A DNA stretch of 64,000 nucleotides from Klebsiella sp. WP3-W18-ESBL-02 (GTDB lineage: Bacteria > Pseudomonadota > Gammaproteobacteria > Enterobacterales > Enterobacteriaceae): assembly GCF_014168815.1 (NCBI RefSeq), contig NZ_AP021972.1, positions 4,464,001 through 4,528,000 on the forward strand. Direction: 5' to 3'. A program made the translations under genes and the position numbers. The notes under the pieces were generated by a model that saw nothing but the letters and a program-made list of their open reading frames with translations, made no database searches and had not been told where the DNA came from. This document shows, piece by piece, positions 53,517-62,334 of this stretch. Position 1 is the stretch's first letter, and each line of letters opens with the position of its first letter.

Positions 53517-53939
53517 TTAGTGACGCACACCATCGTCGTCTTCGTCGACCTCATCTTCGTCGTCGTCGTCGCCTTCTTCGCCGTTAGGATCTTCGTAGTA
53601 GGTACCCCAACCGTCATACTCAACCTCAAACTTCTCGGCCAGGGTCATCAGCTGTTCAACCTGCGCGTCGATAAGCTCGGCGTTCAGCGCACATTCGCTG
53701 AGAATGTCGCAGCAGATCACGGTGTCGCCTTCTTCCACTTCCAGCTCTTCCGGTTCAGTCACTTCATAGCCCAGCTTGAACGCTTCAACCGCCGCCTTTT
53801 CCAGCGTTTCAAAATCGTCGGCGGACAGGTGGTGTTCGATGGTGTACAGCGCGTCAGGATCGCTGCCGTCTTCCAGCAGTTCTTCAATAATCAGACGCGT
53901 CTCTTCACGCTGCTCTTCCAGGTGTTCCGGGTTTGCCAT
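53517..53939 (-). CDS. rraB: Ribonuclease E inhibitor RraB
   Basis: A 140-aa acidic protein (YjgD). The N-terminal HLEEQREETRLIIEELLEDG and the C-terminal run of D and E are characteristic. RraB binds the C-terminal half of RNase E and changes the set of RNAs it cleaves. It is divergent from argI and is followed 50 nt later by miaE. Confidence 0.96.
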   Translation of the reverse strand: MANPEHLEEQREETRLIIEELLEDGSDPDALYTIEHHLSADDFETLEKAAVEAFKLGYEVTEPEELEVEEGDTVICCDILSECALNAELIDAQVEQLMTLAEKFEVEYDGWGTYYEDPNGEEGDDDDEDEVDEDDDGVRH

Positions 53940-54033
53940 GGCTCGTTCCTCGTAATGTGGCTGATACTCTTATTGTCACATACCGTTGCCGTTGCCTCCA
54001 CCTTTCCGAGAAAGATTTGTTATGGGGGTTGCA

Positions 54034-54072
54034 AATGAATATTCATACATATAAAGTGAATTTTAATTCAAT
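54034..54072. promoter_or_regulatory. Tandem ARG boxes of argI
   Basis: Two 18-bp ArgR sites 3 bp apart: AATGAATATTCATACATA (54034-54051) and AGTGAATTTTAATTCAAT (54055-54072). The second has a perfect TGAAT-N4-ATTCA core, the first one mismatch. With arginine bound, ArgR should repress argI. Confidence 0.85.
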
Positions 54073-54099
54073 AAGTGGCTTAAGCCAGGTGAGGGAATG

Positions 54100-55104
54100 A
54101 TGTCTACTCTGTATAAAAAGAACTTCTTAAAATTACTCGATTTTACCCCTGCAGAAATCACCACCCTGCTGCAGCTCGCGGCAAAACTCAAAGCGGATAA
54201 AAAAAGCGGCACGGAGTCGCCGAACCTGACCGGTAAAAACATCGCGCTCATCTTCGAAAAAGACTCAACCCGTACACGATGCTCTTTCGAAGTTGCCGCT
54301 TACGATCAGGGCGCCCGCGCTACCTACCTCGGCTCCAGCGGCAGCCAGATTGGCCACAAAGAATCCATTAAAGACACCGCCCGCGTGCTGGGCCGCATGT
54401 ATGACGGTATTCAATACCGCGGCTACGGCCAGGAGATTGTCGAAACGCTGGCAGAGTACTCCGGCGTACCGGTATGGAACGGCCTGACCGATGAGTTTCA
54501 CCCGACCCAGCTGCTGGCGGACCTGCTGACCATGCAGGAACATTTGCCGGGCAAAGCGTTCAATGAAATGACGCTGGTTTATGCAGGCGACGCGCGCAAT
54601 AACATGGGTAACTCGATGCTCGAAGCGGCGGCGCTGACCGGCCTGGATTTGCGTCTCGTTGCGCCGCAGGCCTGCTGGCCGGAAGAGAGCCTGGTCGCCG
54701 AATGCAAAGCGCTGGCGCAGAAAAACGGCGGCAACGTCACGCTGACGGAAGATATTGCCGCAGGCGTGAAAGGCGCTGACTTTATCTATACCGATGTGTG
54801 GGTATCGATGGGGGAAGCCAAAGAGAAATGGGCAGAGCGTATCGCCCTGCTGCGCGGCTATCAGGTCAACAGCGCGATGATGAAATTGACCGGTAACCCG
54901 CAGGTGAAATTCCTGCACTGTCTGCCTGCGTTCCATGACGACCAGACGACGCTTGGCAAAAAAATGGCGGCGGAGTACGGCATGCACGGCGGCATGGAAG
55001 TGACCGACGAGGTCTTTGAATCGCCGGCGAGCATCGTGTTTGACCAGGCGGAAAACCGGATGCACACCATTAAAGCGGTGATGGTCGCGACGCTGAGCAA
55101 GTAA
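54100..55104 (+). CDS. argI: Ornithine carbamoyltransferase
   Basis: A 334-aa enzyme that makes citrulline from ornithine and carbamoyl phosphate in arginine synthesis. Carbamoyl-phosphate site STRTRCSFE, HPTQ and the ornithine-binding HCLPAF motif are present. ATG codons occur at 54097 and 54100; the second matches the family start. The ARG boxes lie directly upstream. Some genomes label this locus argF. Confidence 0.97.
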   Translation: MSTLYKKNFLKLLDFTPAEITTLLQLAAKLKADKKSGTESPNLTGKNIALIFEKDSTRTRCSFEVAAYDQGARATYLGSSGSQIGHKESIKDTARVLGRMYDGIQYRGYGQEIVETLAEYSGVPVWNGLTDEFHPTQLLADLLTMQEHLPGKAFNEMTLVYAGDARNNMGNSMLEAAALTGLDLRLVAPQACWPEESLVAECKALAQKNGGNVTLTEDIAAGVKGADFIYTDVWVSMGEAKEKWAERIALLRGYQVNSAMMKLTGNPQVKFLHCLPAFHDDQTTLGKKMAAEYGMHGGMEVTDEVFESPASIVFDQAENRMHTIKAVMVATLSK

Positions 55105-55116
55105 CAGCAGCCACAG

Positions 55117-55138
55117 GACGCCGGGTTTTCCCGGCGTC
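55117..55138 (+). terminator. argI terminator
   Basis: GACGCCGGG and CCCGGCGTC pair around TTTT, 13 nt after the stop codon. The T-tract is poor, but position and stability fit. Confidence 0.75.
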
Positions 55139-55155
55139 GGCATTCTCTGCGGGTG

Positions 55156-55235
55156 GTAGGCCGGATAAGGCGGAACGTCGCCATCCGGCTTGACCACCGC
55201 ATCGTGCCTGATGGCGCTACGCTTATCAGGCCGAC
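55156..55235. repeat. BIME between argI and yjgK
   Basis: GTAGGCCGGATAAGGCGGAACGTCGCCATCCGGC and GCCTGATGGCGC...CTTATCAGGCCGAC: a pair of REP units between convergent genes. Confidence 0.86.
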
Positions 55236-55241
55236 TTATCT

Positions 55242-55694
55242 TCACGCCACCAGCAGTTTCACCACCAGCTTACGCACCTTCGCCGGCGCGCCCACGGCAC
55301 ACAGCGGTTTGTGCACTTCTCCCGGGTAAAACACCACGAAATCACCTTCGCTCATGACCACCATTTTTTCCTGCACGCCTTCCGGCAGGAACGCAATGTC
55401 TTTGTCCGCTAACCAGTCGGTATCCGGTTTACCCGCAGGCTGGGTGCTGAACGCCATGCCTTCCTGGCCGCTCAGTACGACCTGAATATCCAGGTAACGG
55501 GCGTGGTACTCTGCACGGCGGTCGGCAAACGGCTCGGTCATGTTTTCAGACACCATATAGAACAGGCGGCTGCCGTCGATATCGTATTTCCCTTCCGGGG
55601 TTTCAGCGGTGACGTTCGCCTTAATGTGGGCAATTGCCTGACGCAGTTCTTCCGGCAGCCAGGGCTGCACATTATGGATATTGCCAATAATCAT
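55242..55694 (-). CDS. yjgK: YhcH/YjgK/YiaL family cupin-like protein
   Basis: A 150-aa DUF386 protein. Markers: DIDGSRLFYMVSEN, EYHARYLDIQVVLSGQE and the metal-binding FYPGEVHKP near residue 125. Relatives act with beta-galactosidase EbgA or in sialic-acid anomer conversion; the role of YjgK is unknown. Convergent with argI. Confidence 0.9.
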   Translation of the reverse strand: MIIGNIHNVQPWLPEELRQAIAHIKANVTAETPEGKYDIDGSRLFYMVSENMTEPFADRRAEYHARYLDIQVVLSGQEGMAFSTQPAGKPDTDWLADKDIAFLPEGVQEKMVVMSEGDFVVFYPGEVHKPLCAVGAPAKVRKLVVKLLVA

Positions 55695-55902
55695 CGTTCA
55701 CTCCGCAAATAAAACAATGTTTCAATTTTCAGTTGTTATACGTAAATTTGCGATACCATACCAGCACTTTTTATCCTGTTATTACCATCCTACCGGTTTA
55801 GCGCACACTTTGCCCCCCGTCGAAATATGAATCAATATGCACATTTTCAGCATAGTTAAGGTATGAGAATCGTTTTCGTTGATTAAAGTGTGAATTCACC
55901 GC

Positions 55903-55930
55903 TTGATCGCCTACTAAAGCTGCGTATAAT
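55903..55930 (+). promoter_or_regulatory. pyrLBI promoter
   Basis: TTGATC (55903-55908) and TATAAT (55925-55930) are separated by 16 bp, about 25 nt upstream of pyrL. In E. coli UTP level controls this operon by attenuation and start-site slippage. Confidence 0.8.
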
Positions 55931-55955
55931 GCGACCCGTTTTGCCGGGAGGAATT

Positions 55956-56060
55956 ATGGTTCAGTGTGTACGACATCGCGTCTTACCGCGTCTGAAAACA
56001 GACGCTGGCCTGCCGTTTTTCCTTTCCGTTGCATCCGTATTCGTAAAGCCCCTTATTTAA
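55956..56060 (+). CDS. pyrL: pyrBI operon leader peptide PyrL
   Basis: A 34-codon leader with MVQCVRHRVLPRLKTDAG at its start, matching the E. coli leader. It follows GGGAGGAATT and stops inside the attenuator stem. In E. coli, when UTP is low RNA polymerase pauses in the U-rich leader, the coupled ribosome catches up and prevents the terminator. The end differs from the 44-aa K-12 version. Confidence 0.92.
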   Translation: MVQCVRHRVLPRLKTDAGLPFFLSVASVFVKPLI

Positions 56061-56074
56061 GGGGCTTTTTTTTT
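56046..56074 (+). terminator. pyrBI attenuator
   Basis: AAGCCCCTT and AAGGGGCTT form a hairpin with loop ATTT, followed by about nine T, 23 nt ahead of pyrB. The pyrL stop lies in this stem, which couples translation with termination. Confidence 0.92.
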
Positions 56075-56096
56075 GCGCCGTCGTCAGGAGATAACC

Positions 56097-57032
56097 ATGG
56101 CTAATCCGCTGTATCAAAAACACATCATTTCCATAAACGATCTCAGCCGCGAAGACCTTGAACTGGTTTTGGCGACCGCCGCTAAACTGAAAGCGAACCC
56201 ACAGCCGGAGTTACTCAAGCATAAGGTTATCGCCAGCTGCTTCTTCGAAGCCTCGACGCGTACCCGTCTCTCCTTCGAAACCTCAATGCACCGCCTGGGC
56301 GCCAGCGTGGTCGGCTTCTCCGACAGCGCCAATACCTCACTCGGCAAAAAGGGCGAAACGCTGGCCGACACCATTTCGGTGATCAGCACCTATGTTGATG
56401 CCATCGTCATGCGCCACCCTCAGGAAGGCGCAGCACGTCTGGCAACCGAGTTTTCCGGCGGTGTTCCGGTGCTCAACGCTGGCGATGGCGCGAACCAACA
56501 CCCGACCCAGACGCTGCTGGATCTGTTTACCATTCAGGAAACCCAGGGCCGTCTTGAGAACCTCAACATCGCGATGGTCGGTGACCTGAAGTACGGCCGC
56601 ACCGTGCACTCACTCACCCAGGCGCTGGCGAAATTTAACGGCAACCGTTTCTACTTCATTGCCCCGGATGCGCTGGCCATGCCGCAGTACATCCTCGATA
56701 TGCTCGACGAGAAAGGCATCGCCTGGAGCCTGCACAGCGCGATTGAGGAAGTGATGGCTGAAGTGGACATTCTCTACATGACCCGCGTACAGAAAGAGCG
56801 CCTCGATCCGTCGGAGTACGCCAACGTGAAAGCGCAGTTCGTGCTGCGCGCCGCCGACCTGACCGGTGCGCGCGACAACATGAAGGTGCTGCACCCGCTA
56901 CCACGCATTGATGAAATCACCACGGATGTCGATAAAACGCCGCACGCCTGGTACTTCCAGCAGGCCGGCAACGGCATCTTCGCCCGCCAGGCGTTACTGG
57001 CACTGGTACTGAATAGCGAACTGGCTCTGTAA
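56097..57032 (+). CDS. pyrB: Aspartate carbamoyltransferase catalytic chain PyrB
   Basis: A 311-aa enzyme of pyrimidine synthesis, started at 56097 after CAGGAG. It has STRTRLSFE and HPTQTLLDL for carbamoyl-phosphate binding and LHPLPRIDEI for aspartate. Three pairs of PyrI dimers regulate two catalytic trimers. PyrI follows 12 nt later. Confidence 0.98.
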   Translation: MANPLYQKHIISINDLSREDLELVLATAAKLKANPQPELLKHKVIASCFFEASTRTRLSFETSMHRLGASVVGFSDSANTSLGKKGETLADTISVISTYVDAIVMRHPQEGAARLATEFSGGVPVLNAGDGANQHPTQTLLDLFTIQETQGRLENLNIAMVGDLKYGRTVHSLTQALAKFNGNRFYFIAPDALAMPQYILDMLDEKGIAWSLHSAIEEVMAEVDILYMTRVQKERLDPSEYANVKAQFVLRAADLTGARDNMKVLHPLPRIDEITTDVDKTPHAWYFQQAGNGIFARQALLALVLNSELAL

Positions 57033-57044
57033 GGGGAAATGACG

Positions 57045-57506
57045 ATGACACACGACAATAAATTGCAGGTAGAAGCCATCAAACGTGGCACCGTAATCGA
57101 CCATATCCCGGCGCAGGTCGGCTTTAAGCTGCTGACGCTGTTCAAACTGACCGAAACCGACCAGCGCATCACCATCGGCCTGAACCTGCCGTCCGGCGAA
57201 ATGGGCCGTAAAGACCTGATCAAAATCGAAAATACCTTCCTGACCGACGAGCAGGTGAACCAGCTGTCGCTGTACGCGCCGCAGGCGACCGTTAACCGCA
57301 TCGACAACTATGAAGTGGTCGGCAAATCACGTCCTAGCCTGCCGGCGCGTATTGATAGCGTACTGGTATGCCCGAACAGCAACTGCATCAGCCATGCCGA
57401 ACCGGTTTCATCCAGTTTTGCAGTGAAAAAACGTGCCGATGACGTTGCACTCAAATGCAAATACTGCGAAAAAGAGTTTTCTCATTATGTGGTGCTGGCC
57501 AACTAA
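57045..57506 (+). CDS. pyrI: Aspartate carbamoyltransferase regulatory chain PyrI
   Basis: A 153-aa subunit started at 57045 after AAGGGG; a start at 57039 is less like the family. It binds CTP and ATP with its N-terminal half and zinc with four cysteines (CPNSNC and CKYC) at the C-terminus, where it meets PyrB. Intact. Confidence 0.98.
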   Translation: MTHDNKLQVEAIKRGTVIDHIPAQVGFKLLTLFKLTETDQRITIGLNLPSGEMGRKDLIKIENTFLTDEQVNQLSLYAPQATVNRIDNYEVVGKSRPSLPARIDSVLVCPNSNCISHAEPVSSSFAVKKRADDVALKCKYCEKEFSHYVVLAN

Positions 57507-57579
57507 TTGCGGTTGGTATTGGTTTTACGCGTCCCTATAATGGCTACGACCTAATTACTGCAGTTCATCTGGAGATATC

Positions 57580-57966
57580 ATGAGCAAAACTATTGCGACG
57601 GAAAATGCACCAGCCGCTATCGGCCCTTACGTTCAGGGCGTTGACCTGGGCAGCATGATCATCACTTCCGGTCAGATCCCGGTTGACCCAAAAACCGGTA
57701 GCGTGCCGGAAGACGTGTCCGCACAGGCACGTCAGTCGCTGGATAACGTGAAAGCTATCGTTGAAGCCGCAGGCCTGAAAGTAGGCGACATCGTGAAAAC
57801 CACCGTATTCGTAAAAGATCTCAACGATTTCGCGACCGTTAACGCCACCTACGAAGCGTTCTTCACCGAGCACAACGCCACCTTCCCGGCACGTTCTTGC
57901 GTCGAAGTGGCGCGTCTGCCGAAAGACGTGAAGATTGAAATCGAAGCGATTGCCGTTCGTCGCTAG
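57580..57966 (+). CDS. ridA: Enamine/imine deaminase RidA
   Basis: A 128-aa RidA/YjgF protein that hydrolyses reactive 2-aminoacrylate made by PLP enzymes. The family pattern FPARSCVEVARLP near residue 100 holds the catalytic arginine. It has its own start behind GGAGATATC and a strong terminator at 57985. Confidence 0.97.
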   Translation: MSKTIATENAPAAIGPYVQGVDLGSMIITSGQIPVDPKTGSVPEDVSAQARQSLDNVKAIVEAAGLKVGDIVKTTVFVKDLNDFATVNATYEAFFTEHNATFPARSCVEVARLPKDVKIEIEAIAVRR

Positions 57967-57984
57967 TTTCGATGCAGTATGAAG

Positions 57985-58010
57985 AAAGGCAGCCAGTGGC
58001 TGCCTTTTTT
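57985..58010 (+). terminator. ridA terminator
   Basis: AAAGGCAGC and GCTGCCTTT pair around CAGTG, followed by a T-run. It ends the transcript 18 nt after the ridA stop. Confidence 0.9.
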
Positions 58011-58041
58011 GTTTGGCTGTGGCGTTTTCAACATCCCCCCT

Positions 58042-58118
58042 GTAGGCCGGATAAGGCGAAGCCGCCATCCGGCAACCTGCGCCATTCTGCCTGATGGCGC
58101 TTCGCTTATCAGGCCTAC
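58042..58118. repeat. BIME between ridA and mgtA
   Basis: GTAGGCCGGATAAGGCGAAGCCGCCATCCGGC followed by GCCTGATGGCGC...CTTATCAGGCCTAC between convergent genes. Confidence 0.87.
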
Positions 58119-58126
58119 AATCGAGG

Positions 58127-60835
58127 TTACTGCCAGCCGTAGCGGCGGGTGAAGAACCCTTTCACCATCTGCGTGAAGGTCATGTAGCCCACCAGAATCG
58201 CCACCAGCCACGGGAAGTAGCTCAGCGGTAATGCTTCTAATTGCAGATAGCCTGCCAGCGGCGAGAACGGCAGCGCGATGCCCACGGCCATCACCAGCAG
58301 CGTCATCGCAAACAGCGGCCACGCGGCGCGGCTCTGTACGAACGGAATGCGGCGGGTACGAATCATGTGCACAATCAGCGTCTGCGACAGCAGCCCTTCG
58401 ATAAACCAACCGGACTGGAACAGCGTCTGCATTTCCGGGGTATTGGCCTTAAACACCCACCACATCAAGCAGAAGGTCAGAATGTCAAAGATGGAGCTGA
58501 TCGGCCCGAAGAACACCATAAAGCGGCCGAGATCCGCCGGGTTCCAGCGCTGGGGTTTACGAATCTGTTCGTCATCCACGTTATCAAACGGCAGCGCCAC
58601 CTGGGATACATCGTACAGCAGGTTCTGAATCAGTAAGTGTAACGGCAGCATCGGCAGGAACGGCAGGAAGGCGCTGGCCACCAGCACGCTGAAGACGTTA
58701 CCGAAGTTAGAGCTGGCGGTCATCTTGATGTACTTGAGCATATTCGAGAAGGTACGACGGCCTTCGATCACGCCCTCTTCCAGCACCATCAGGCTCTTTT
58801 CCAGCAGGATGATATCCGCCGCTTCACGGGCGATGTCCACCGCGCCGTCCACGGAAATACCAATATCCGCAGCGCGCAGCGCAGGCGCATCGTTGATGCC
58901 ATCGCCCATAAAGCCCACCACGTGCCCTTCGCGTTTCAGCAGGGTGACAATGCGCTCTTTATGCATCGGGGTCAGGCGAGCAAACAGCGTGGTGCGCTGG
59001 GCAAGCTTCGCGAGCTCGTCATCGCTCAGGTGTTCAATCTCGCTACCGACAATCACATCACCCGCATCCAGCCCCACTTCGTGGCACACTTTCGCCGCCA
59101 CCAGTTCGCTGTCACCGGTGAGAATTTTCACGGTGATGCCGCTGGCCTTGAGCGCCTTGAGCGCCGGTGCGGTGGTCTCTTTCGGCGGATCGAGGAACGC
59201 GATGTAGCCCTCGAGGATCAGATCCGATTCATCAATGCGCTGATAGTCGCCTTCGCGAGCCGGGAGATATTTGCTCGCCACCGCGACCACGCGCAGCCCC
59301 TGACGGTTCAGGGTATCGGTCACGCGTTTGATGCGGCGTAGCATGGTCTCATCCAGCGGCACAATTTCGCCGTTGTGATACACCTGAGTACAGACGTTCA
59401 GGATCTCCTGCAGCGCCCCTTTGCAAATCAGCTTATGTACGTCCGGCTTTTCACTCACCACCACCGACATGCGGCGGCGTTCGAAATCAAACGGGATCTC
59501 ATCCACTTTCTGCCAGGCGGTAGACAGCTCGCGGGCCGCCACTTCATCGACCCCTTCCAGCACCGCGGTATCCAGCAGGTTTTTCAGCCCGGTCTGATAG
59601 TGGCTGTTGAGCCACGCCGTTTGCAGCACACGTTCGCTCACCTTGCCGGAGATATCGGTGTGGTTCTCCAGCACGATTTTGTCCTGAGTCAGCGTACCGG
59701 TTTTATCGGTGCACAGAATATCCATTGCGCCAAAGTTCTGAATGGCGTCGAGGTGCTTGACGATCACTTTCTGTTTCGACAGCTTCACCGCGCCGCGCGC
59801 CAGCGTCGAGGTGACGATCATCGGCAGCATTTCCGGCGTCAGGCCAACGGCGACGGAAAGGGCAAACAGCGCCGCTTCCCACCAGTCGCCTTTGGTATAA
59901 CCGTTGATCACCAACACAATTGGCGCCATCACCAGCATAAAGCGGATCAGCAGCATACTGACGCGGCTGATGCCTTTCTGGAAGGCGTTCGGCTCACTCT
60001 CCTGCTCGCTCACGCGACCGGCCAGTTGCCCAAACCAGGTGTTGGCCCCGGTGGCAATCACCATCGCCTGCGCGGTGCCGCTCACCACGTTAGTGCCCAT
60101 AAAGCACAGGGTATCGCATTCCAGCGGGTTAGTTTGCTGCGGCTCTCGGGTACGCGCCACCTTCTCTACCGGCAGCGATTCACCGGTCAGCGAAGCCTGC
60201 GCGACGAACAGATCGCGCGCTTGGATCACACGCAGATCGGCGGGGATCATATCGCCAGCCGCCAGCTTAATGATGTCGCCCGGCACCAGCTGGTCGATGG
60301 GCAGTTCAACCCAGCTACTCTCGCCCTTTTCATTGATAACGCGCAGTACCGTCGCGGTGTTGCTGACCATCGCTTTCAGGGTATCGGCGGCTTTGGTTGA
60401 TCGCGCTTCCTGAACGAAATTGAGCAGCGTGGAAATGCCCACCATCAGCACAATCACGCCGGCAGCAAACAGATCTTCAGTCGCATAGGAAACGGCGGCC
60501 AGTACGGTCAGCAGGATGTTGAACGGGTTGCGATAGCACAGCCACAGATGCACCCACCACGGCTGCGGCTGCTGTGCCGGCAGCTGGTTTTCGCCATGGG
60601 CAGCGCGCGCCTGCTCAACTTCGGCGGCATTCAGCCCTTCCGGGTGACTATGAAACGCCTGCCACAGCTCGCGCTCGCTGAGCTGAGCCATTTTCAGGCA
60701 GTGCTCGCTAAGCGACGGTGGAATCGGCGTATTGGCGACGCTTTGCTGAGTGGGCATCGGATCGCGCTGGACTAAACGGCGCGGCAAATGGCGGCCAAGC
60801 TGTGCAAACAGCTGCCGGGTTAAATTTTTCAGCAT
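58127..60835 (-). CDS. mgtA: Mg2+-importing P-type ATPase MgtA
   Basis: A 902-aa type IIIB P-type ATPase that imports Mg2+ when it is scarce. The phosphorylation site DKTGTLTQD lies near residue 376, with the TGES-type LTGESLPVEK upstream and GDGINDAPALRAADIG downstream; ten membrane segments are expected. PhoP/PhoQ control and a long leader with mgtL are typical. The start follows GGGGGA. Confidence 0.98.
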   Translation of the reverse strand: MLKNLTRQLFAQLGRHLPRRLVQRDPMPTQQSVANTPIPPSLSEHCLKMAQLSERELWQAFHSHPEGLNAAEVEQARAAHGENQLPAQQPQPWWVHLWLCYRNPFNILLTVLAAVSYATEDLFAAGVIVLMVGISTLLNFVQEARSTKAADTLKAMVSNTATVLRVINEKGESSWVELPIDQLVPGDIIKLAAGDMIPADLRVIQARDLFVAQASLTGESLPVEKVARTREPQQTNPLECDTLCFMGTNVVSGTAQAMVIATGANTWFGQLAGRVSEQESEPNAFQKGISRVSMLLIRFMLVMAPIVLVINGYTKGDWWEAALFALSVAVGLTPEMLPMIVTSTLARGAVKLSKQKVIVKHLDAIQNFGAMDILCTDKTGTLTQDKIVLENHTDISGKVSERVLQTAWLNSHYQTGLKNLLDTAVLEGVDEVAARELSTAWQKVDEIPFDFERRRMSVVVSEKPDVHKLICKGALQEILNVCTQVYHNGEIVPLDETMLRRIKRVTDTLNRQGLRVVAVASKYLPAREGDYQRIDESDLILEGYIAFLDPPKETTAPALKALKASGITVKILTGDSELVAAKVCHEVGLDAGDVIVGSEIEHLSDDELAKLAQRTTLFARLTPMHKERIVTLLKREGHVVGFMGDGINDAPALRAADIGISVDGAVDIAREAADIILLEKSLMVLEEGVIEGRRTFSNMLKYIKMTASSNFGNVFSVLVASAFLPFLPMLPLHLLIQNLLYDVSQVALPFDNVDDEQIRKPQRWNPADLGRFMVFFGPISSIFDILTFCLMWWVFKANTPEMQTLFQSGWFIEGLLSQTLIVHMIRTRRIPFVQSRAAWPLFAMTLLVMAVGIALPFSPLAGYLQLEALPLSYFPWLVAILVGYMTFTQMVKGFFTRRYGWQ

Positions 60836-61070
60836 ACAAAATCCCCCTGCGACTACCGCTGGCAGACGCAGTCAGACCCACGGGTACAGTCAATCTGTAC
60901 CGCACAGGCACTCAATTTTTATTGCAGGGACACGATTGTGGAATGTCACTGCCTCACGTCATCGGCAAGGCAGCGCAATACTGACTTACCGGTAGGTTAC
61001 TCTCCAGCACGAGAGAGGTGTGGGATCGGGATCCATAAAGCCTCCGGTAAGGTTGATGAAATAAAACGCC
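60836..61070 (-). promoter_or_regulatory. mgtA 5' leader with Mg2+/proline-responsive region
   Basis: The long untranslated leader of mgtA; it contains mgtL and several possible stems (for example TACCGGTA at the end of mgtL). In Salmonella and E. coli low Mg2+ or poor proline charging stalls ribosomes on mgtL and allows transcription into mgtA. I infer the same here. Confidence 0.75.
60986..61036 (-). CDS. mgtL: mgtA leader peptide MgtL
   Basis: A 16-aa leader MDPDPTPLSCWRVTYR behind CGGAGG. The proline codons at 3, 5 and 7 in the D-P-D-P-T-P-L start match the MEPDPTPL of known MgtL peptides; the rest differs. It is too short for ORF searches. Ribosome behaviour at these codons should decide read-through into mgtA. 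Confidence 0.88.
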   Translation of the reverse strand: MDPDPTPLSCWRVTYR

Positions 61071-61192
61071 GCGAATTATACGCAGAAAATCATAAGTTTT
61101 GTGACTATTTGAGCGATATAATAACGGCAAGTCATTCAACAACACGTCAACCATCCGGTCTGACGGTAAAAATATTCACGCGGGGCAACGCT

Positions 61193-62140
61193 ATGCAAGA
61201 TCGGCTGACTATCAAAGATATCGCTCGCCTGAGTGGTGTTGGCAAATCAACCGTGTCCCGCGTGCTGAACAACGAAAGCGGCGTCAGCGAACGCACCCGC
61301 GAGCGCGTTGAAGCGGTAATGATGCAACACGGTTTCTCCCCTTCCCGCTCCGCGCGCGCCATGCGCGGGCAAAGCGATAAAGTGGTCGCCATCATCGTTA
61401 CGCGTCTGGATTCGCTCTCTGAAAATCTGGCGGTGCAAACCATGCTGCCCGCATTCTACGAGCAGGGCTACGACCCGATCATGATGGAAAGCCAGTTCTC
61501 GCCAGAGAAAGTAGCGGAGCATCTGGCGATGCTGAAGCGCCGCAATATCGATGGCGTCATTCTGTTTGGTTTTACCGGCGTCAATGAAGAGACGCTGGCC
61601 AACTGGCAGCCCTCTCTGGTACTCATTGCCCGCGACGCCAGCGGCTTCTCTTCCGTCTGCTATGACGATAACGGTGCCATCACGCAGTTGATGCAGCGAC
61701 TGTATAAACAGGGGCATCGTCATATCAGCTTCCTCGGCGTGCCGACCAGCGACGTCACCACTGGCCAGCGCCGTTACGATGCCTATCAGGACTTCTGCCA
61801 GCGTCATCAGCTGACGCCGGTCGCCGCGCTGCCCGGCCTGGCGATGAAACAGGGCTACGACTTCGCCCGCCAGGTACTCACCCCAGAGACCACCGCACTC
61901 ATTTGCGCTACCGATACGCTGGCCCTGGGCGCCAGCAAGTACCTGCAAGAGCAGCGCATCAATAGCGTGCAGCTGGCGAGCGTTGGTAATACTCCGCTCA
62001 CCAAGTTCCTGCACCCGGAAATTATTACCGTCGATCCCGGCTACGCCGAGGCTGGACGCCGCGCCGCAGAGCAGCTGGTTACCCTGATCGGCGGGCGCAG
62101 CGAGCCGAAACAGATAGTGATCCCCGCCGTTCTCGCCTAA
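61193..62140 (+). CDS. treR: Trehalose operon repressor TreR
   Basis: A 315-aa LacI/GalR-type repressor, started at 61193 (a longer frame over the mgtA leader is spurious). HTH: TIKDIARLSGVGKSTVSRVL; ligand-binding core follows. It represses treBC and is released by trehalose-6-phosphate. It is divergent from mgtA and upstream of treB. Confidence 0.97.
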   Translation: MQDRLTIKDIARLSGVGKSTVSRVLNNESGVSERTRERVEAVMMQHGFSPSRSARAMRGQSDKVVAIIVTRLDSLSENLAVQTMLPAFYEQGYDPIMMESQFSPEKVAEHLAMLKRRNIDGVILFGFTGVNEETLANWQPSLVLIARDASGFSSVCYDDNGAITQLMQRLYKQGHRHISFLGVPTSDVTTGQRRYDAYQDFCQRHQLTPVAALPGLAMKQGYDFARQVLTPETTALICATDTLALGASKYLQEQRINSVQLASVGNTPLTKFLHPEIITVDPGYAEAGRRAAEQLVTLIGGRSEPKQIVIPAVLA

Positions 62141-62178
62141 GCGTAATGTCAGCTTTAGTGTGATCGTTGCAACGTTTC

Positions 62179-62190
62179 GGGAACGTTCCC
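62179..62190. promoter_or_regulatory. TreR operator upstream of treB
   Basis: GGGAACGTTCCC, a perfect 12-bp palindrome of the LacI-family operator type, 145 bp ahead of treB. A CRP-like TGTGATCGTTGCAACG lies just upstream at about 62159, suggesting catabolite control. Confidence 0.75.
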
Positions 62191-62334
62191 ATTCTCCATA
62201 AACGATAAACCCGCTACGCTTATATTCAGCGTATTACTCACGATTCATATCCTGAGCCCGTCCGATCGCCAGCGTAACGGCAGTCTGCATTGACGGCTAT
62301 CGGGGAGATCTTATCTCTGTTTGAAGGCCCTATC

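Noticed and set aside
54265..55245. 326-aa open frame antisense to argI
   Set aside because: Shadow of argI and of the REP region; histidine/arginine-rich composition is typical of antisense frames.
59375..60400. 341-aa open frame antisense to mgtA
   Set aside because: Shadow of mgtA without a ribosome binding site or recognisable protein.
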